DNA from: CAYNDB01 sp964395915
GTDB lineage: Bacteria; Nitrospinota_A; UBA7883; JAJRTC01
DNA: 9,786 nt
Assembly (NCBI GenBank): GCA_964395915.1
Contig: CAYNDB010000094.1
Location: 1-9,786 of the forward strand
Direction of reading: 5' to 3'
The position numbers and the translations under genes are program-made. The notes below the pieces were generated by a model. That model had not been told where the DNA came from. It made no database searches and saw only the letters and a program-made list of their open reading frames with translations. Positions 1 through 6,153 of this stretch are shown one piece after another. Numbering within the stretch: the first letter of the stretch is position 1; each line of letters begins with the position of its first letter.

Positions 1-28
1 GTGCGCTACCAAGCTGCGCTACGCCCCG
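1..28 (-). tRNA. tRNA gene, 5' part only, probably tRNA-Pro
   Basis: Read on the minus strand from base 28 down to base 1 this is CGGGGCGTAGCGCAGC followed by TTGGTAGCGCAC. That matches the first 28 nucleotides of a bacterial tRNA: a 7-nt acceptor strand (CGGGGCG), TA, a D-stem GCGC, a D-loop AGCTTGGTA containing the GG pair, and the closing GCGC strand. An acceptor strand starting with C1 and the sequence CGGGGCG are typical of tRNA-Pro, but the anticodon lies outside the window, so the isotype is inferred. The rest of the gene continues beyond base 1. It lies 57 nt downstream of the MscS gene in the same orientation and appears to have its own promoter. Confidence 0.85.
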
Positions 29-43
29 AAAAAAGCTGAACCA

Positions 44-49
44 ATATTA
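44..49 (-). promoter_or_regulatory. candidate extended -10 promoter of the tRNA gene
   Basis: The minus strand reads TGC-TAATAT here, an extended -10 element (TGn plus a TATAAT-like hexamer). The tRNA 5' end is 15 nt past its 3' edge, which leaves a short leader of about 8-9 nt for RNase P to remove. No good -35 hexamer is visible at 16-18 nt spacing, so the call rests on the extended -10 and its position. Confidence 0.4.
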
Positions 50-85
50 GCATAACCGAAGCCTAAGCTTGGTCTGATGGTGTGA

Positions 86-1207
86 TTATCCTTTTCCTTG
101 CCATTCCGGCGGCAGGCTTTCTATATATACGGAGCTGCTGGGGAATGCCACTTCAAGCCCCATTTCCTCCAGCTTGCGCATGATTTTCAGGTTAACACGC
201 TGGCGGACATCAAGGTAGTATGCCCAATCTGCGTTATTGGAGAAAAAATAAAGAAAAATATCGAGCGATGAGCTTCCGAAGTCGGTAAAGTTGACAAGCG
301 TCGTCATTCGCTGATCAACTCCCTCGTCATGTTCTAAAATTTCCCGTATGGCTTCCACCGCCCGCTCCATCTGGTCGGCCGTGGTGGAATATGTGACGCC
401 CAGGGTCATTTTTATCCTGCGTACGTTCAGCCCCCTGTCTTTGCGCCTGTCCATGTTTTCGACCTTGATATTGGCCAGCAGGTTATTTGGAATATTTTCG
501 ATGGTTTTTCCGAATGTTCTTATCCTTGTCGAACGAAAACCAATTTCCTCGACCACACCTTCAAAATCGCCCCCTTTTATCCAGTCGCCCACCGAGAAAG
601 GTTTGTCCACTATTATCATCAGCGAGCCGAACAGGTTTGACAAAGTGTCTTTGGACGCCAGCGCCAGAGCCGCGCCACCCAATCCGATAGACGCCACAAG
701 GCCGCTGACCGAATAGCCGAGATTCTGGGCGATGACAATGCCGGATGTGATGACCACAAGGATTCTAAGGGACGAGCTGATTAAAGGAACCAGGCTCACG
801 TCGAGCCAATGCTTCGGGTCGGCCGCCTTTTTTTGAAGCACGATATTTACAACGTTTACGAGCCTGATAAGCAGCCACGCTCCAAGCACCAGTATAATCA
901 TATGGCCGGAAGATTCCACGAACCGTTCTATGTTTACAGGTTTTTTAGGCAGGGGGAGGACTTTTACGGCAAGCCAGATCCCGTATGTCAGGATCAGCGT
1001 GTTAAGCGGGGGTCTAAGCGCGACTAAAAGAGCGTTGTCCCACTCCGTTTTGGTGCTTTCGGTTTTTTTCTCAAAAGCGCGGATCACTACATTTACTATC
1101 AACCGCTTGAATACAAGCGTGATGAAAAGTATAAGAAAGCTTAGCCCAAGCTGTTTGAAGCTTATGCCATATACCGTTGTGTTTATAATTTCAGAAAGGT
1201 TTTCCAT
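86..1207 (-). CDS. MscS-family mechanosensitive ion channel
   Basis: A 373-residue inner-membrane channel of the small-conductance mechanosensitive family, which releases solutes on hypo-osmotic shock. About five membrane segments are visible (roughly 18-40, 68-84, 101-122, 141-162 and 166-185). The last is the pore-lining helix, glycine- and alanine-rich (SIGLGGAALALASKDTLSN). It leads into the family's cytoplasmic beta domain signature, PFSVGDWI at 203-210 followed by VVEEIGFRSTRIRT at 218-231 and IPNNLLANIKVEN at 239-251. The C-terminal alpha/beta domain occupies about 262-362. There are two more N-terminal helices than in E. coli MscS, as in many medium-sized members. No C-terminal CNB domain is fused to it, unlike the bCNG subgroup. 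The ATG at 1207 gives a normal N-terminus but has no Shine-Dalgarno. Its promoter probably lies in or next to the adjacent gap. Confidence 0.93.
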   Translation of the reverse strand: MENLSEIINTTVYGISFKQLGLSFLILFITLVFKRLIVNVVIRAFEKKTESTKTEWDNALLVALRPPLNTLILTYGIWLAVKVLPLPKKPVNIERFVESSGHMIILVLGAWLLIRLVNVVNIVLQKKAADPKHWLDVSLVPLISSSLRILVVITSGIVIAQNLGYSVSGLVASIGLGGAALALASKDTLSNLFGSLMIIVDKPFSVGDWIKGGDFEGVVEEIGFRSTRIRTFGKTIENIPNNLLANIKVENMDRRKDRGLNVRRIKMTLGVTYSTTADQMERAVEAIREILEHDEGVDQRMTTLVNFTDFGSSSLDIFLYFFSNNADWAYYLDVRQRVNLKIMRKLEEMGLEVAFPSSSVYIESLPPEWQGKG

Positions 1208-1225
1208 TGGGGGATTTTAACGAAA

Positions 1226-1325
1226 NNNNNNNNNNNNNNNNNNNNNNNNNNNNNNNNNNNNNNNNNNNNNNNNNNNNNNNNNNNNNNNNNNNNNNNNNNN
1301 NNNNNNNNNNNNNNNNNNNNNNNNN
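1226..1325. other. assembly gap (100 N)
   Basis: Exactly 100 N, the usual placeholder for a scaffold gap of unknown true length. It lies between the start of the MscS gene and the 3' end of the oxidase-like gene, both on the minus strand. The 29 known bases between the gap and the oxidase stop (1326-1354) show no gene or terminator. Missing sequence here could hold the MscS promoter, a terminator, or another gene. Confidence 0.97.
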
Positions 1326-1354
1326 CTTTTTATGATAGATTCTTTTGCGCTGTC

Positions 1355-2710
1355 TTATCCACCTGTTTCCATCTTTTTATACGCGTGGATAAGCGCTATA
1401 GCCATAAGGATCACAAACAATTCACCACCTGCGATGGCCATGAATCCACCGATTCCCATGACGCCCATGCTGAATACTTTCTCGATAGTGTCCAGAACTT
1501 GCGCCTGCCCATAGGTTTTGCGCGCCAGCCCAAGCGTCCCCCCTGTAAACATGCCAACGACAAAGACCGCTTGTCCAACCCCGTAAAGCGTTACCTGTCT
1601 TTTAAGCCACTTTGAGCTGGAAGAAAACCAGCCATTGTCCAGCATGGAGGTGAGGCCGATCGTCATATAGCAAATGGTAACGCCTCCTATCACACCGTGA
1701 TAATGGGCAGGCACCCTTGTATCGCTCCCCTGTATTGTTAAGGCAATGGTTCCTCCCATGGCAAATAGCATGATCGAAAGATACAGGCCTTGCCTCGCCA
1801 CCGGATCAGCTTTCATTTTTTTTCTAAGCTTTATCGCGGCGATTCCAAGAACTATCGGCCCGATGGAGATACCCCATCCTTTCAGCAATGTGAAGAAATG
1901 TCGATGTTCATAAGAGCTTACAGGATTTATAAAATACTGAGTAGGGGCAATAAGCACGAACCCTGTCATTATAAGGAGTATGGCGCCGGCTACCTTATCG
2001 GTTACAATTTCTTCCCCGGTGAGCCTTTTTGTGATTAAAGCCCAGCCTGCCATCATACCGAAAGTATTGGCGAACTGGAGCACATGCCCGCCTCCCCAGA
2101 ACAAGAGCTCAAAATAGTATCTTGGATTTGTGTCTGCGACAAGCTGGGTTGAAAGCATCCACTTTGCTATCGCCATGCAGGCTATGCCTACCACGATAGA
2201 CAGCCCTGAGGCGCAAAGAGATCCGATTACTATAAGCGGAAGTTTTGTTTTTCCGGATATTAAGGCCCCGAGTAGGACAGGAGCGCGCAAAACCACTCCA
2301 ACCGTGGCGAAACCGAAGAAAATGGAAAGCCCGGCGAAATATAATGGATGATTTAGCGTTGGGACATAATTGTTTGGCACAGGCGCCGCATTGCCTGTCA
2401 ACGGGGTGGCTACGATCATGAAAATACCTAACAGAGCGCAGGCCGCGGCAATCCGGTCCACATTCCCACCCTCTTTTTCCGACGTAACGGCGTAGATAAG
2501 GAAAAGAATGAAGGCCAAAAACCATATTACCAGCGAAAGCACCACATGGGTGACCAGCGCCGTGCGGAAAAAATCTTGTTCAGTGAAAAGGAGGTTGAAG
2601 CCAGGCGCCCGGCTTAGCACAATCATAAAGGCGTAAAGACCCGTGCAAGCCATTGAGATAACGGCTACTGCAAGCCACCACGCGGCTGGATGTTTAAGGT
2701 CAAATTTCAT
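1355..2710 (-). CDS. heme-copper oxidase subunit I-like membrane protein (atypical, cbb3/NOR-like)
   Basis: A 451-residue protein with about 12 hydrophobic helices, the fold size of the catalytic subunit of heme-copper oxygen or nitric oxide reductases. Candidate metal ligands fall where the family has them: H55 in helix II (low-spin heme), H209 in helix VI within WGGGHVLQF (CuB or FeB), H269 and H271 at the start of helix VII, and H336 and H338 in helix X within VPAHYHG (high-spin and low-spin heme). The helix VII pair is H-R-H rather than the canonical H-H. Helix VI has F213 where A-type oxidases have the cross-linked Tyr and cNOR has Glu. Y267 or Y259 could substitute. Oxygen versus NO reduction cannot be decided. 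No subunit II, cytochrome c or cbb3 FixO/FixP gene is visible beside it. The ATG at 2710 lacks a Shine-Dalgarno. Confidence 0.75.
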   Translation of the reverse strand: MKFDLKHPAAWWLAVAVISMACTGLYAFMIVLSRAPGFNLLFTEQDFFRTALVTHVVLSLVIWFLAFILFLIYAVTSEKEGGNVDRIAAACALLGIFMIVATPLTGNAAPVPNNYVPTLNHPLYFAGLSIFFGFATVGVVLRAPVLLGALISGKTKLPLIVIGSLCASGLSIVVGIACMAIAKWMLSTQLVADTNPRYYFELLFWGGGHVLQFANTFGMMAGWALITKRLTGEEIVTDKVAGAILLIMTGFVLIAPTQYFINPVSSYEHRHFFTLLKGWGISIGPIVLGIAAIKLRKKMKADPVARQGLYLSIMLFAMGGTIALTIQGSDTRVPAHYHGVIGGVTICYMTIGLTSMLDNGWFSSSSKWLKRQVTLYGVGQAVFVVGMFTGGTLGLARKTYGQAQVLDTIEKVFSMGVMGIGGFMAIAGGELFVILMAIALIHAYKKMETGG

Positions 2711-2747
2711 TTTTAGTAACTTATGTCTGCAAACAAAAAAAGGTAAT

Positions 2748-2776
2748 AGTATACCAGCAAGGGGCCTTCTTCAACG
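2748..2776 (-). promoter_or_regulatory. candidate promoter of the oxidase-like gene
   Basis: On the minus strand TGG-TATACT forms an extended -10 (2748-2756). A TTGAAG hexamer lies 15 nt upstream of TATACT, matching TTGACA at four of six positions. The predicted start near 2741 would give a leader of about 30 nt before the ATG at 2710. I see no convincing FNR-type palindrome (TTGAT-N4-ATCAA) in this 140-bp divergent intergenic region. Confidence 0.45.
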
Positions 2777-2816
2777 GGTCCAGGAAAAGAAACCTTTGCC
2801 TATATTATTTTCCGGC

Positions 2817-2845
2817 TTGTAAAAAAGGTGGAATGTTTTCATAAT
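2817..2845 (+). promoter_or_regulatory. candidate promoter abutting the 328-residue protein gene
   Basis: TTGTAA (2817-2822) and CATAAT (2840-2845) are separated by 17 nt and match the sigma-70 consensus at four and five of six positions. A transcript from this promoter would begin at about 2851-2853, on top of the only possible start codon of the gene, which implies a leaderless mRNA. The AAGGTGG at 2825-2831 is 19 nt from that ATG, too far for an ordinary Shine-Dalgarno. A different promoter upstream, for example using TATTAT at 2803, is possible. Confidence 0.3.
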
Positions 2846-2850
2846 AACGT

Positions 2851-3837
2851 ATGGGAGAAATCAGGCATGGCGGGGAAAGCGTCCCGTTAAAAAGAAATAT
2901 CGCCCAAAGGATTAAAAGTTTTGGATTCACGTATCCGTATGGATCGTACCCCGAAGATGAATTTTTCCAGCAGATTGGGTATGACGCAAAATACCTGACG
3001 GATGAACAGTGTTTCTATTACAAGATAGTCCTGCCACATGAACGTCTGCAACAAATGCTTTCGGCTTCATTTAAGCTGTTGCCACCTACCGCCAGGCTGG
3101 CGGCGAAAGTCCATTCAGGCGATTTTTATCGCGATTTCGACACTCATATCAGCGACGACCTTGTAGACAGGGACGAAGTCATTGAGTGGGCGAAGGAGTG
3201 GGGTGAAGTTGTGCTGGATGACGGATTCTTCGGAATAGGAATGTTTGCGGAAGAGGAAACCGTTGAAGTATTTATTGACGAGCATAAAACCATTCACATA
3301 TATCATAGCGATCCTGACCTCATGGAGCTATTTCTGGAAAACCAGGGAATACCTTTTGTGATGGATCTTGCGTTTTTCTGGGACGAGCCGCATTTTCATG
3401 AGCCGCTGCCATTGGATGAAAAATCTGATGATGAAGACTACCTGACAGCTTTTGAGGATCTGGCCGACAGATACGAGCTTTTTCTTGACCTTGATGACGA
3501 TACAAACACAGACGATGAAGGGCAGCCGCTTGGGGTAAACTGCTGGCGTGTGGAGCTTCGTGGCTACAAGCCGGAGTCATCAGGAGACCATCAGTCGGCA
3601 AAAGGATTTTATACTACGCTCTACCTGAACGCAGAGACCCGCAGAGATGTGATAGACCTTGTTAGTGAATATTTTGGTGAGCGTAATGAGCAGGTGGATA
3701 TTTATTTGCAGATAGCAAGGGTTCCCACCGAGCTTTTAACGTCAGATATGCATTACCGCAATTCAACTCCGGAAGAATCTTGCGTATGGCATGAATCTGG
3801 GCGCGCTTTTTTTGAATGGGGGCATGAGCGTAGCTGA
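2851..3837 (+). CDS. acidic soluble protein of unknown function
   Basis: I do not recognise this 328-residue protein. It has no signal peptide and no membrane segment, so it is probably cytoplasmic. It is strongly acidic, with Asp/Glu-rich stretches at 187-204 and 208-223. Its most family-like part is residues 105-170, where VDRDEVIEWAKEWGEVVLDDGFFG is followed by VEVFIDEHKTIHIYH and a short helix ending in NQGIP, an alternating alpha/beta pattern. A second alpha/beta segment occupies about 230-292, and the C-terminus is rich in His, Trp and Cys. The ATG at 2851 is the only usable start: an in-frame TAA sits at 2845-2847 and no ATG, GTG or TTG follows in the next 20 or so codons. tilS lies 68 nt downstream on the same strand, so the two may be co-transcribed, but this gives no clear hint of function. 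Confidence 0.82.
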   Translation: MGEIRHGGESVPLKRNIAQRIKSFGFTYPYGSYPEDEFFQQIGYDAKYLTDEQCFYYKIVLPHERLQQMLSASFKLLPPTARLAAKVHSGDFYRDFDTHISDDLVDRDEVIEWAKEWGEVVLDDGFFGIGMFAEEETVEVFIDEHKTIHIYHSDPDLMELFLENQGIPFVMDLAFFWDEPHFHEPLPLDEKSDDEDYLTAFEDLADRYELFLDLDDDTNTDDEGQPLGVNCWRVELRGYKPESSGDHQSAKGFYTTLYLNAETRRDVIDLVSEYFGERNEQVDIYLQIARVPTELLTSDMHYRNSTPEESCVWHESGRAFFEWGHERS

Positions 3838-3857
3838 GCCCGCCGGTTAACCGGGCT
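3837..3857. repeat. inverted repeat after the 328-residue protein gene
   Basis: AGCCCG (3837-3842) and CGGGCT (3852-3857) can form a 6-bp GC-rich stem closing a 9-nt loop, CCGGTTAAC. Part of the repeat is a perfect 12-bp palindrome, CCGGTTAACCGG (3843-3854). The hairpin begins at the last base of the stop codon. No T-run follows it, so it is not a standard intrinsic terminator. It could slow transcription or protect the 3' end of the upstream mRNA. Confidence 0.4.
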
Positions 3858-3905
3858 TAAGCGTGGAAAGGGAGCGAAACTTCAGTGGTGTAGCTCGTTT
3901 TGATC

Positions 3906-5072
3906 ATGGACCCAATTATTGCCAGGGTAAAATCCACAATTTCAAAATTTCATATGTTCTCCCCTGGCCGTACTGTGTGCGTAGCGCTGTCCGGAGGGCC
4001 GGATTCCACGGCATTGCTTGCTATATTACATAAGCTTGCCGAGGCGGATGGTTTTAATATCAAGGCATGTCACTACGACCACGCTTTTCGCCCGGATTCA
4101 GAAGAAGACGCTACTATCGCCACAGACACAGCCACCCGTTTGGGGGTTACGATTGTGACGAAAAAAAACGAATCCGGCAAACCTTCAAGCGCGCTTCAGG
4201 AAAAAGCGAGAAACATGCGATACGATTTTTTTAAGCGGTTGCTTGACACCGGATATGCGGATCTGATCGCCACAGGTCACACCATGGACGACAGCGTGGA
4301 GACATCGATCATGTGGATGCTTCGTGGAGCCGGCCCGTCCGCCTTTGGCGGCCTTCCTCCAGTCNNNNNNNNNNNNNNNNNNNNNNNNNNNNNNNNNNNN
4401 NNNNNNNNNNNNNNNNNNNNNNNNNNNNNNNNNNNNNNNNNNNNNNNNNNNNNNNNNNNNNNNNAAGGGATGGTCACGGTTGAGGCCAAATCCGTGGCGG
4501 AAGAGCATAAGGCCGTGCGGTTTGCGATATACAGAATGGCTTTGAAGGGCGCCGGGTTGGATGTGGCCCGGCTTCAGCTATGTCATATAGCCGCTATCGA
4601 TGACCTTGTAACACGAGGAGCATTGGGTAAGAGCTACGACTTGCCAGACGGCTACACGGCAAGGATTGACCATGGCGGACTTGCTTTTGGCGTTCAAAAG
4701 CAAAGGGAGCCTTTGTTCGAGGCGCCATTTTCATATCCGTTCGAAAAGCTAATAGGCGACAGAAAGCTCATTGTTACGCAAGAAGGAGAGATTGGCGACG
4801 CGGCGGCGCTTGACCCCAGAAAAACTCCGGAAGACGCTCTGTTCAGGACACGCAGGCCCGGAGATTTTTTACGGCCCAAAAACTTTAAAGGGAGAAAAAA
4901 GCTGAAGACTTTTCTGATAGACAGGAAGATCCCGTCTGGCATAAGAGACTTTATGCCGTTGCTTGCCGTCGGCAGCGAAGTGTTGTGGGTTCCAGGGCTT
5001 TTTCTTGCGCCACCAATCACCGCCGATAAGGAATCTGAAAATATTGTAAAGTTACTATGGGATTCAAGGTAA
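3906..5072 (+). CDS. tilS: tRNA(Ile)-lysidine synthetase, interrupted by an assembly gap
   Basis: TilS uses ATP to attach lysine to C34 of the CAU-anticodon tRNA-Ile, changing it to lysidine so that it reads AUA. Counting from the ATG at 3906, the N-type ATPase PP-loop SGGPDS is at 29-34. It is followed by the family motifs YDHAFRPDSEED (58-69), QEKARNMRYDFF (98-109) and ATGHTMDDSVET (122-133) and by RGAG (140-143). After the gap, the TilS middle domain is followed by a C-terminal domain with RRPGDFLRPKNFKGRKKLKTF-like and IPSGIRD segments and VLWVPG. The visible parts total about 355 residues against a usual 430-470, so the 100 N probably replace more sequence than 100 bp. The frame matches on both sides only if the true gap is one more than a multiple of three. 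A TTG at 3900 is a less likely start. The gene converges with a CNB gene 34 nt away. Confidence 0.94.
   Translation: MDPIIARVKSTISKFHMFSPGRTVCVALSGGPDSTALLAILHKLAEADGFNIKACHYDHAFRPDSEEDATIATDTATRLGVTIVTKKNESGKPSSALQEKARNMRYDFFKRLLDTGYADLIATGHTMDDSVETSIMWMLRGAGPSAFGGLPPVXXXXXXXXXXXXXXXXXXXXXXXXXXXXXXXXXXGMVTVEAKSVAEEHKAVRFAIYRMALKGAGLDVARLQLCHIAAIDDLVTRGALGKSYDLPDGYTARIDHGGLAFGVQKQREPLFEAPFSYPFEKLIGDRKLIVTQEGEIGDAAALDPRKTPEDALFRTRRPGDFLRPKNFKGRKKLKTFLIDRKIPSGIRDFMPLLAVGSEVLWVPGLFLAPPITADKESENIVKLLWDSR
4365..4464. other. assembly gap (100 N) inside tilS
   Basis: Exactly 100 N. The missing part corresponds to the end of the TilS N-terminal domain, normally holding the conserved arginine and ring of acceptor-binding residues (a DPSN-x-D-x-x-x-x-RN type motif), and the start of the middle domain. 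That region is usually about 100 residues, so the real gap is probably near 300 bp, not 100. Confidence 0.95.
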
Positions 5073-5106
5073 CGTCTATGCCATTTCAATTGAGCTGAGG
5101 CCTCTT

Positions 5107-5568
5107 TTACACGAGATACGGATTGACGACATGTTCGATGGTCGCCCTCAGTTTTTCCGCAAGGGATATGGCGAATATTTTATATAGTTTTTTTTGTGTG
5201 GATTCCGGCATATTTTCTATGCTGTCAGCGTCCATTTTGAAGATATGGCATTCATCATCGGCAATAGCGCTGGCGCTTCTGTCATGAAGCAGCAATATAC
5301 CCATCTCACCTACACAGTCGCCCTCTCCAAGAGTTCGCAGATATCGTTTTTGCTTGTCGTCACTCTGTTTTAATATTTGTACGGCCCCCTTTAGAACGAC
5401 GAAGAAAGATGAGTCCACCTCGCCTTCAGTGACGATGTATTGTTTTGGCTGGTAACAAACGATTTCACCAGCCTTCATGATATATTCGAGATCATCTTTT
5501 CCAAGCCCGCCGAAAAATTTCAGCTCGCTCATAAGGTCTGCCCACTGGGTGATATCTTTTTCTTGCAT
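5107..5568 (-). CDS. stand-alone cyclic-nucleotide-binding domain protein (copy 1, last in the run)
   Basis: A 153-residue protein made of a single CNB domain: an N-terminal helix pair (about 7-34), the beta roll (about 35-112) and C-terminal helices (about 113-147). The phosphate-binding cassette GEMGILLLHDRSAS is at 87-100. E88 and R97, the residues that in this family hold the ribose 2'-OH and the cyclic phosphate, are both present, nine residues apart as in PKA and Epac (CRP has ten). There is no helix-turn-helix, kinase, channel or GGDEF part, so it is a ligand-sensing subunit or partner and not a CRP-type regulator. It has the only good Shine-Dalgarno of the run, GAGAGG six nt before the ATG. 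The C-terminal MPEST-x-x-x-LYK and SLAEKL-x-AT motifs are shared with the next copy. Confidence 0.88.
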   Translation of the reverse strand: MQEKDITQWADLMSELKFFGGLGKDDLEYIMKAGEIVCYQPKQYIVTEGEVDSSFFVVLKGAVQILKQSDDKQKRYLRTLGEGDCVGEMGILLLHDRSASAIADDECHIFKMDADSIENMPESTQKKLYKIFAISLAEKLRATIEHVVNPYLV

Positions 5569-5574
5569 CCCTTA

Positions 5575-5580
5575 CCTCTC
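5575..5580 (-). promoter_or_regulatory. ribosome binding site of CNB copy 1
   Basis: GAGAGG on the minus strand, six nt from the ATG at 5568. It is noted because the neighbouring genes have no comparable site, so this copy may be translated more strongly than the other two. Confidence 0.65.
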
Positions 5581-5598
5581 TTTTACAGCGTTAATGAT

Positions 5599-5610
5599 TT
5601 ATTATAATAA
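5599..5610 (-). promoter_or_regulatory. candidate internal promoter of CNB copy 1 inside a 12-bp palindrome
   Basis: TTATTATAATAA is a perfect palindrome containing a consensus TATAAT -10 hexamer (5601-5606 on the minus strand). It lies 32 nt upstream of the ATG at 5568 in the 65-bp space after CNB copy 2. The expected -35 position carries only a T-rich hexamer (TTTTTA), so promoter strength is uncertain. In AT-rich DNA such a match can be chance. Confidence 0.33.
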
Positions 5611-5633
5611 GAAATTCGCCGGCTAAAAAGCAT

Positions 5634-6104
5634 TTAAAAAAAATATGGGCTAACGACATATTCCGTAGTGGCCTTAAGTTTTTCCGCCAGCGACATGGCT
5701 ATCCTTTTATATAACTCACCTTTTGTAGACTCCGGCATTTTATTGATCGCCTTGCCGCTGATTTTAAATATATAGCACTGTTCCGCCGCTAAAATACTAG
5801 CTGTTCTGCAACTTTTTAACAAAAGCCCCATTTCGCCGAAACAATCTCCTCGCTGCAAATACCACAATTCTTTTTTATTATGTTGATCCTCAGAGCCTTT
5901 TATCAGCTTGACCTTTCCTTTCAGTATCACAAAAAATGAAAAGTCGACATCACGCTCCTCGATAATGTATTCATGCATGTTGTACAAGACTATTTCAGCC
6001 GCTTCGAGAAGTTTTTCAAGGTCATCAACACCCACACCTTCAAAAAATCTTACTCCACGTAAAAGAGCCTTGTATGAGTTGAGGGTGTCCGCTGATATCT
6101 TCAT
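5634..6104 (-). CDS. stand-alone cyclic-nucleotide-binding domain protein (copy 2, middle)
   Basis: A 156-residue single-domain CNB protein with the same architecture as its neighbours. The phosphate-binding cassette GEMGLLLKSCRTAS is at 90-103, with E91 and R100 intact at nine-residue spacing. The preceding strand carries VDFSFFVILKG at 53-63, which aligns with VDSSFFVVLKG of copy 1 and IDMSFCVVLRG of copy 3. It shares GVRFFE near the N-terminus and GDCFGEMGLLLK with copy 3, and MPEST and the PY ending with copy 1. It therefore looks intermediate between the two, which fits stepwise tandem duplication. No output domain is attached. No Shine-Dalgarno is evident before the ATG at 6104. The coding strand looks more AT-rich than tilS or the oxidase gene. 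Confidence 0.88.
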   Translation of the reverse strand: MKISADTLNSYKALLRGVRFFEGVGVDDLEKLLEAAEIVLYNMHEYIIEERDVDFSFFVILKGKVKLIKGSEDQHNKKELWYLQRGDCFGEMGLLLKSCRTASILAAEQCYIFKISGKAINKMPESTKGELYKRIAMSLAEKLKATTEYVVSPYFF

Positions 6105-6153
6105 GATTCAAATTCTTGTAAGTTTTAATACATTCGTTGCGATTGGTATCTTG

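Noticed and set aside
59..70. AAGC-CTAA-GCTT hairpin between the MscS gene and the tRNA, as a terminator
   Set aside because: The stem is 4 bp and AT-containing, with no T-run in either direction. The adjacent extended -10 element is a better explanation of this spacer.
3487..3528. Asp-rich segment LDLDDDTNTDDEG in the unknown protein, as an EF-hand calcium loop
   Set aside because: It lacks the central Gly and hydrophobic residue at loop positions 6 and 8 and the flanking helices expected of an EF-hand. It reads better as an acidic linker.
5097..5108. GAGGCCTC palindrome followed by TTTT between tilS and CNB copy 1, as a terminator
   Set aside because: The palindrome has no loop and cannot form a hairpin as it stands, and the T-run is only four bases. 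No better stem is found around it.
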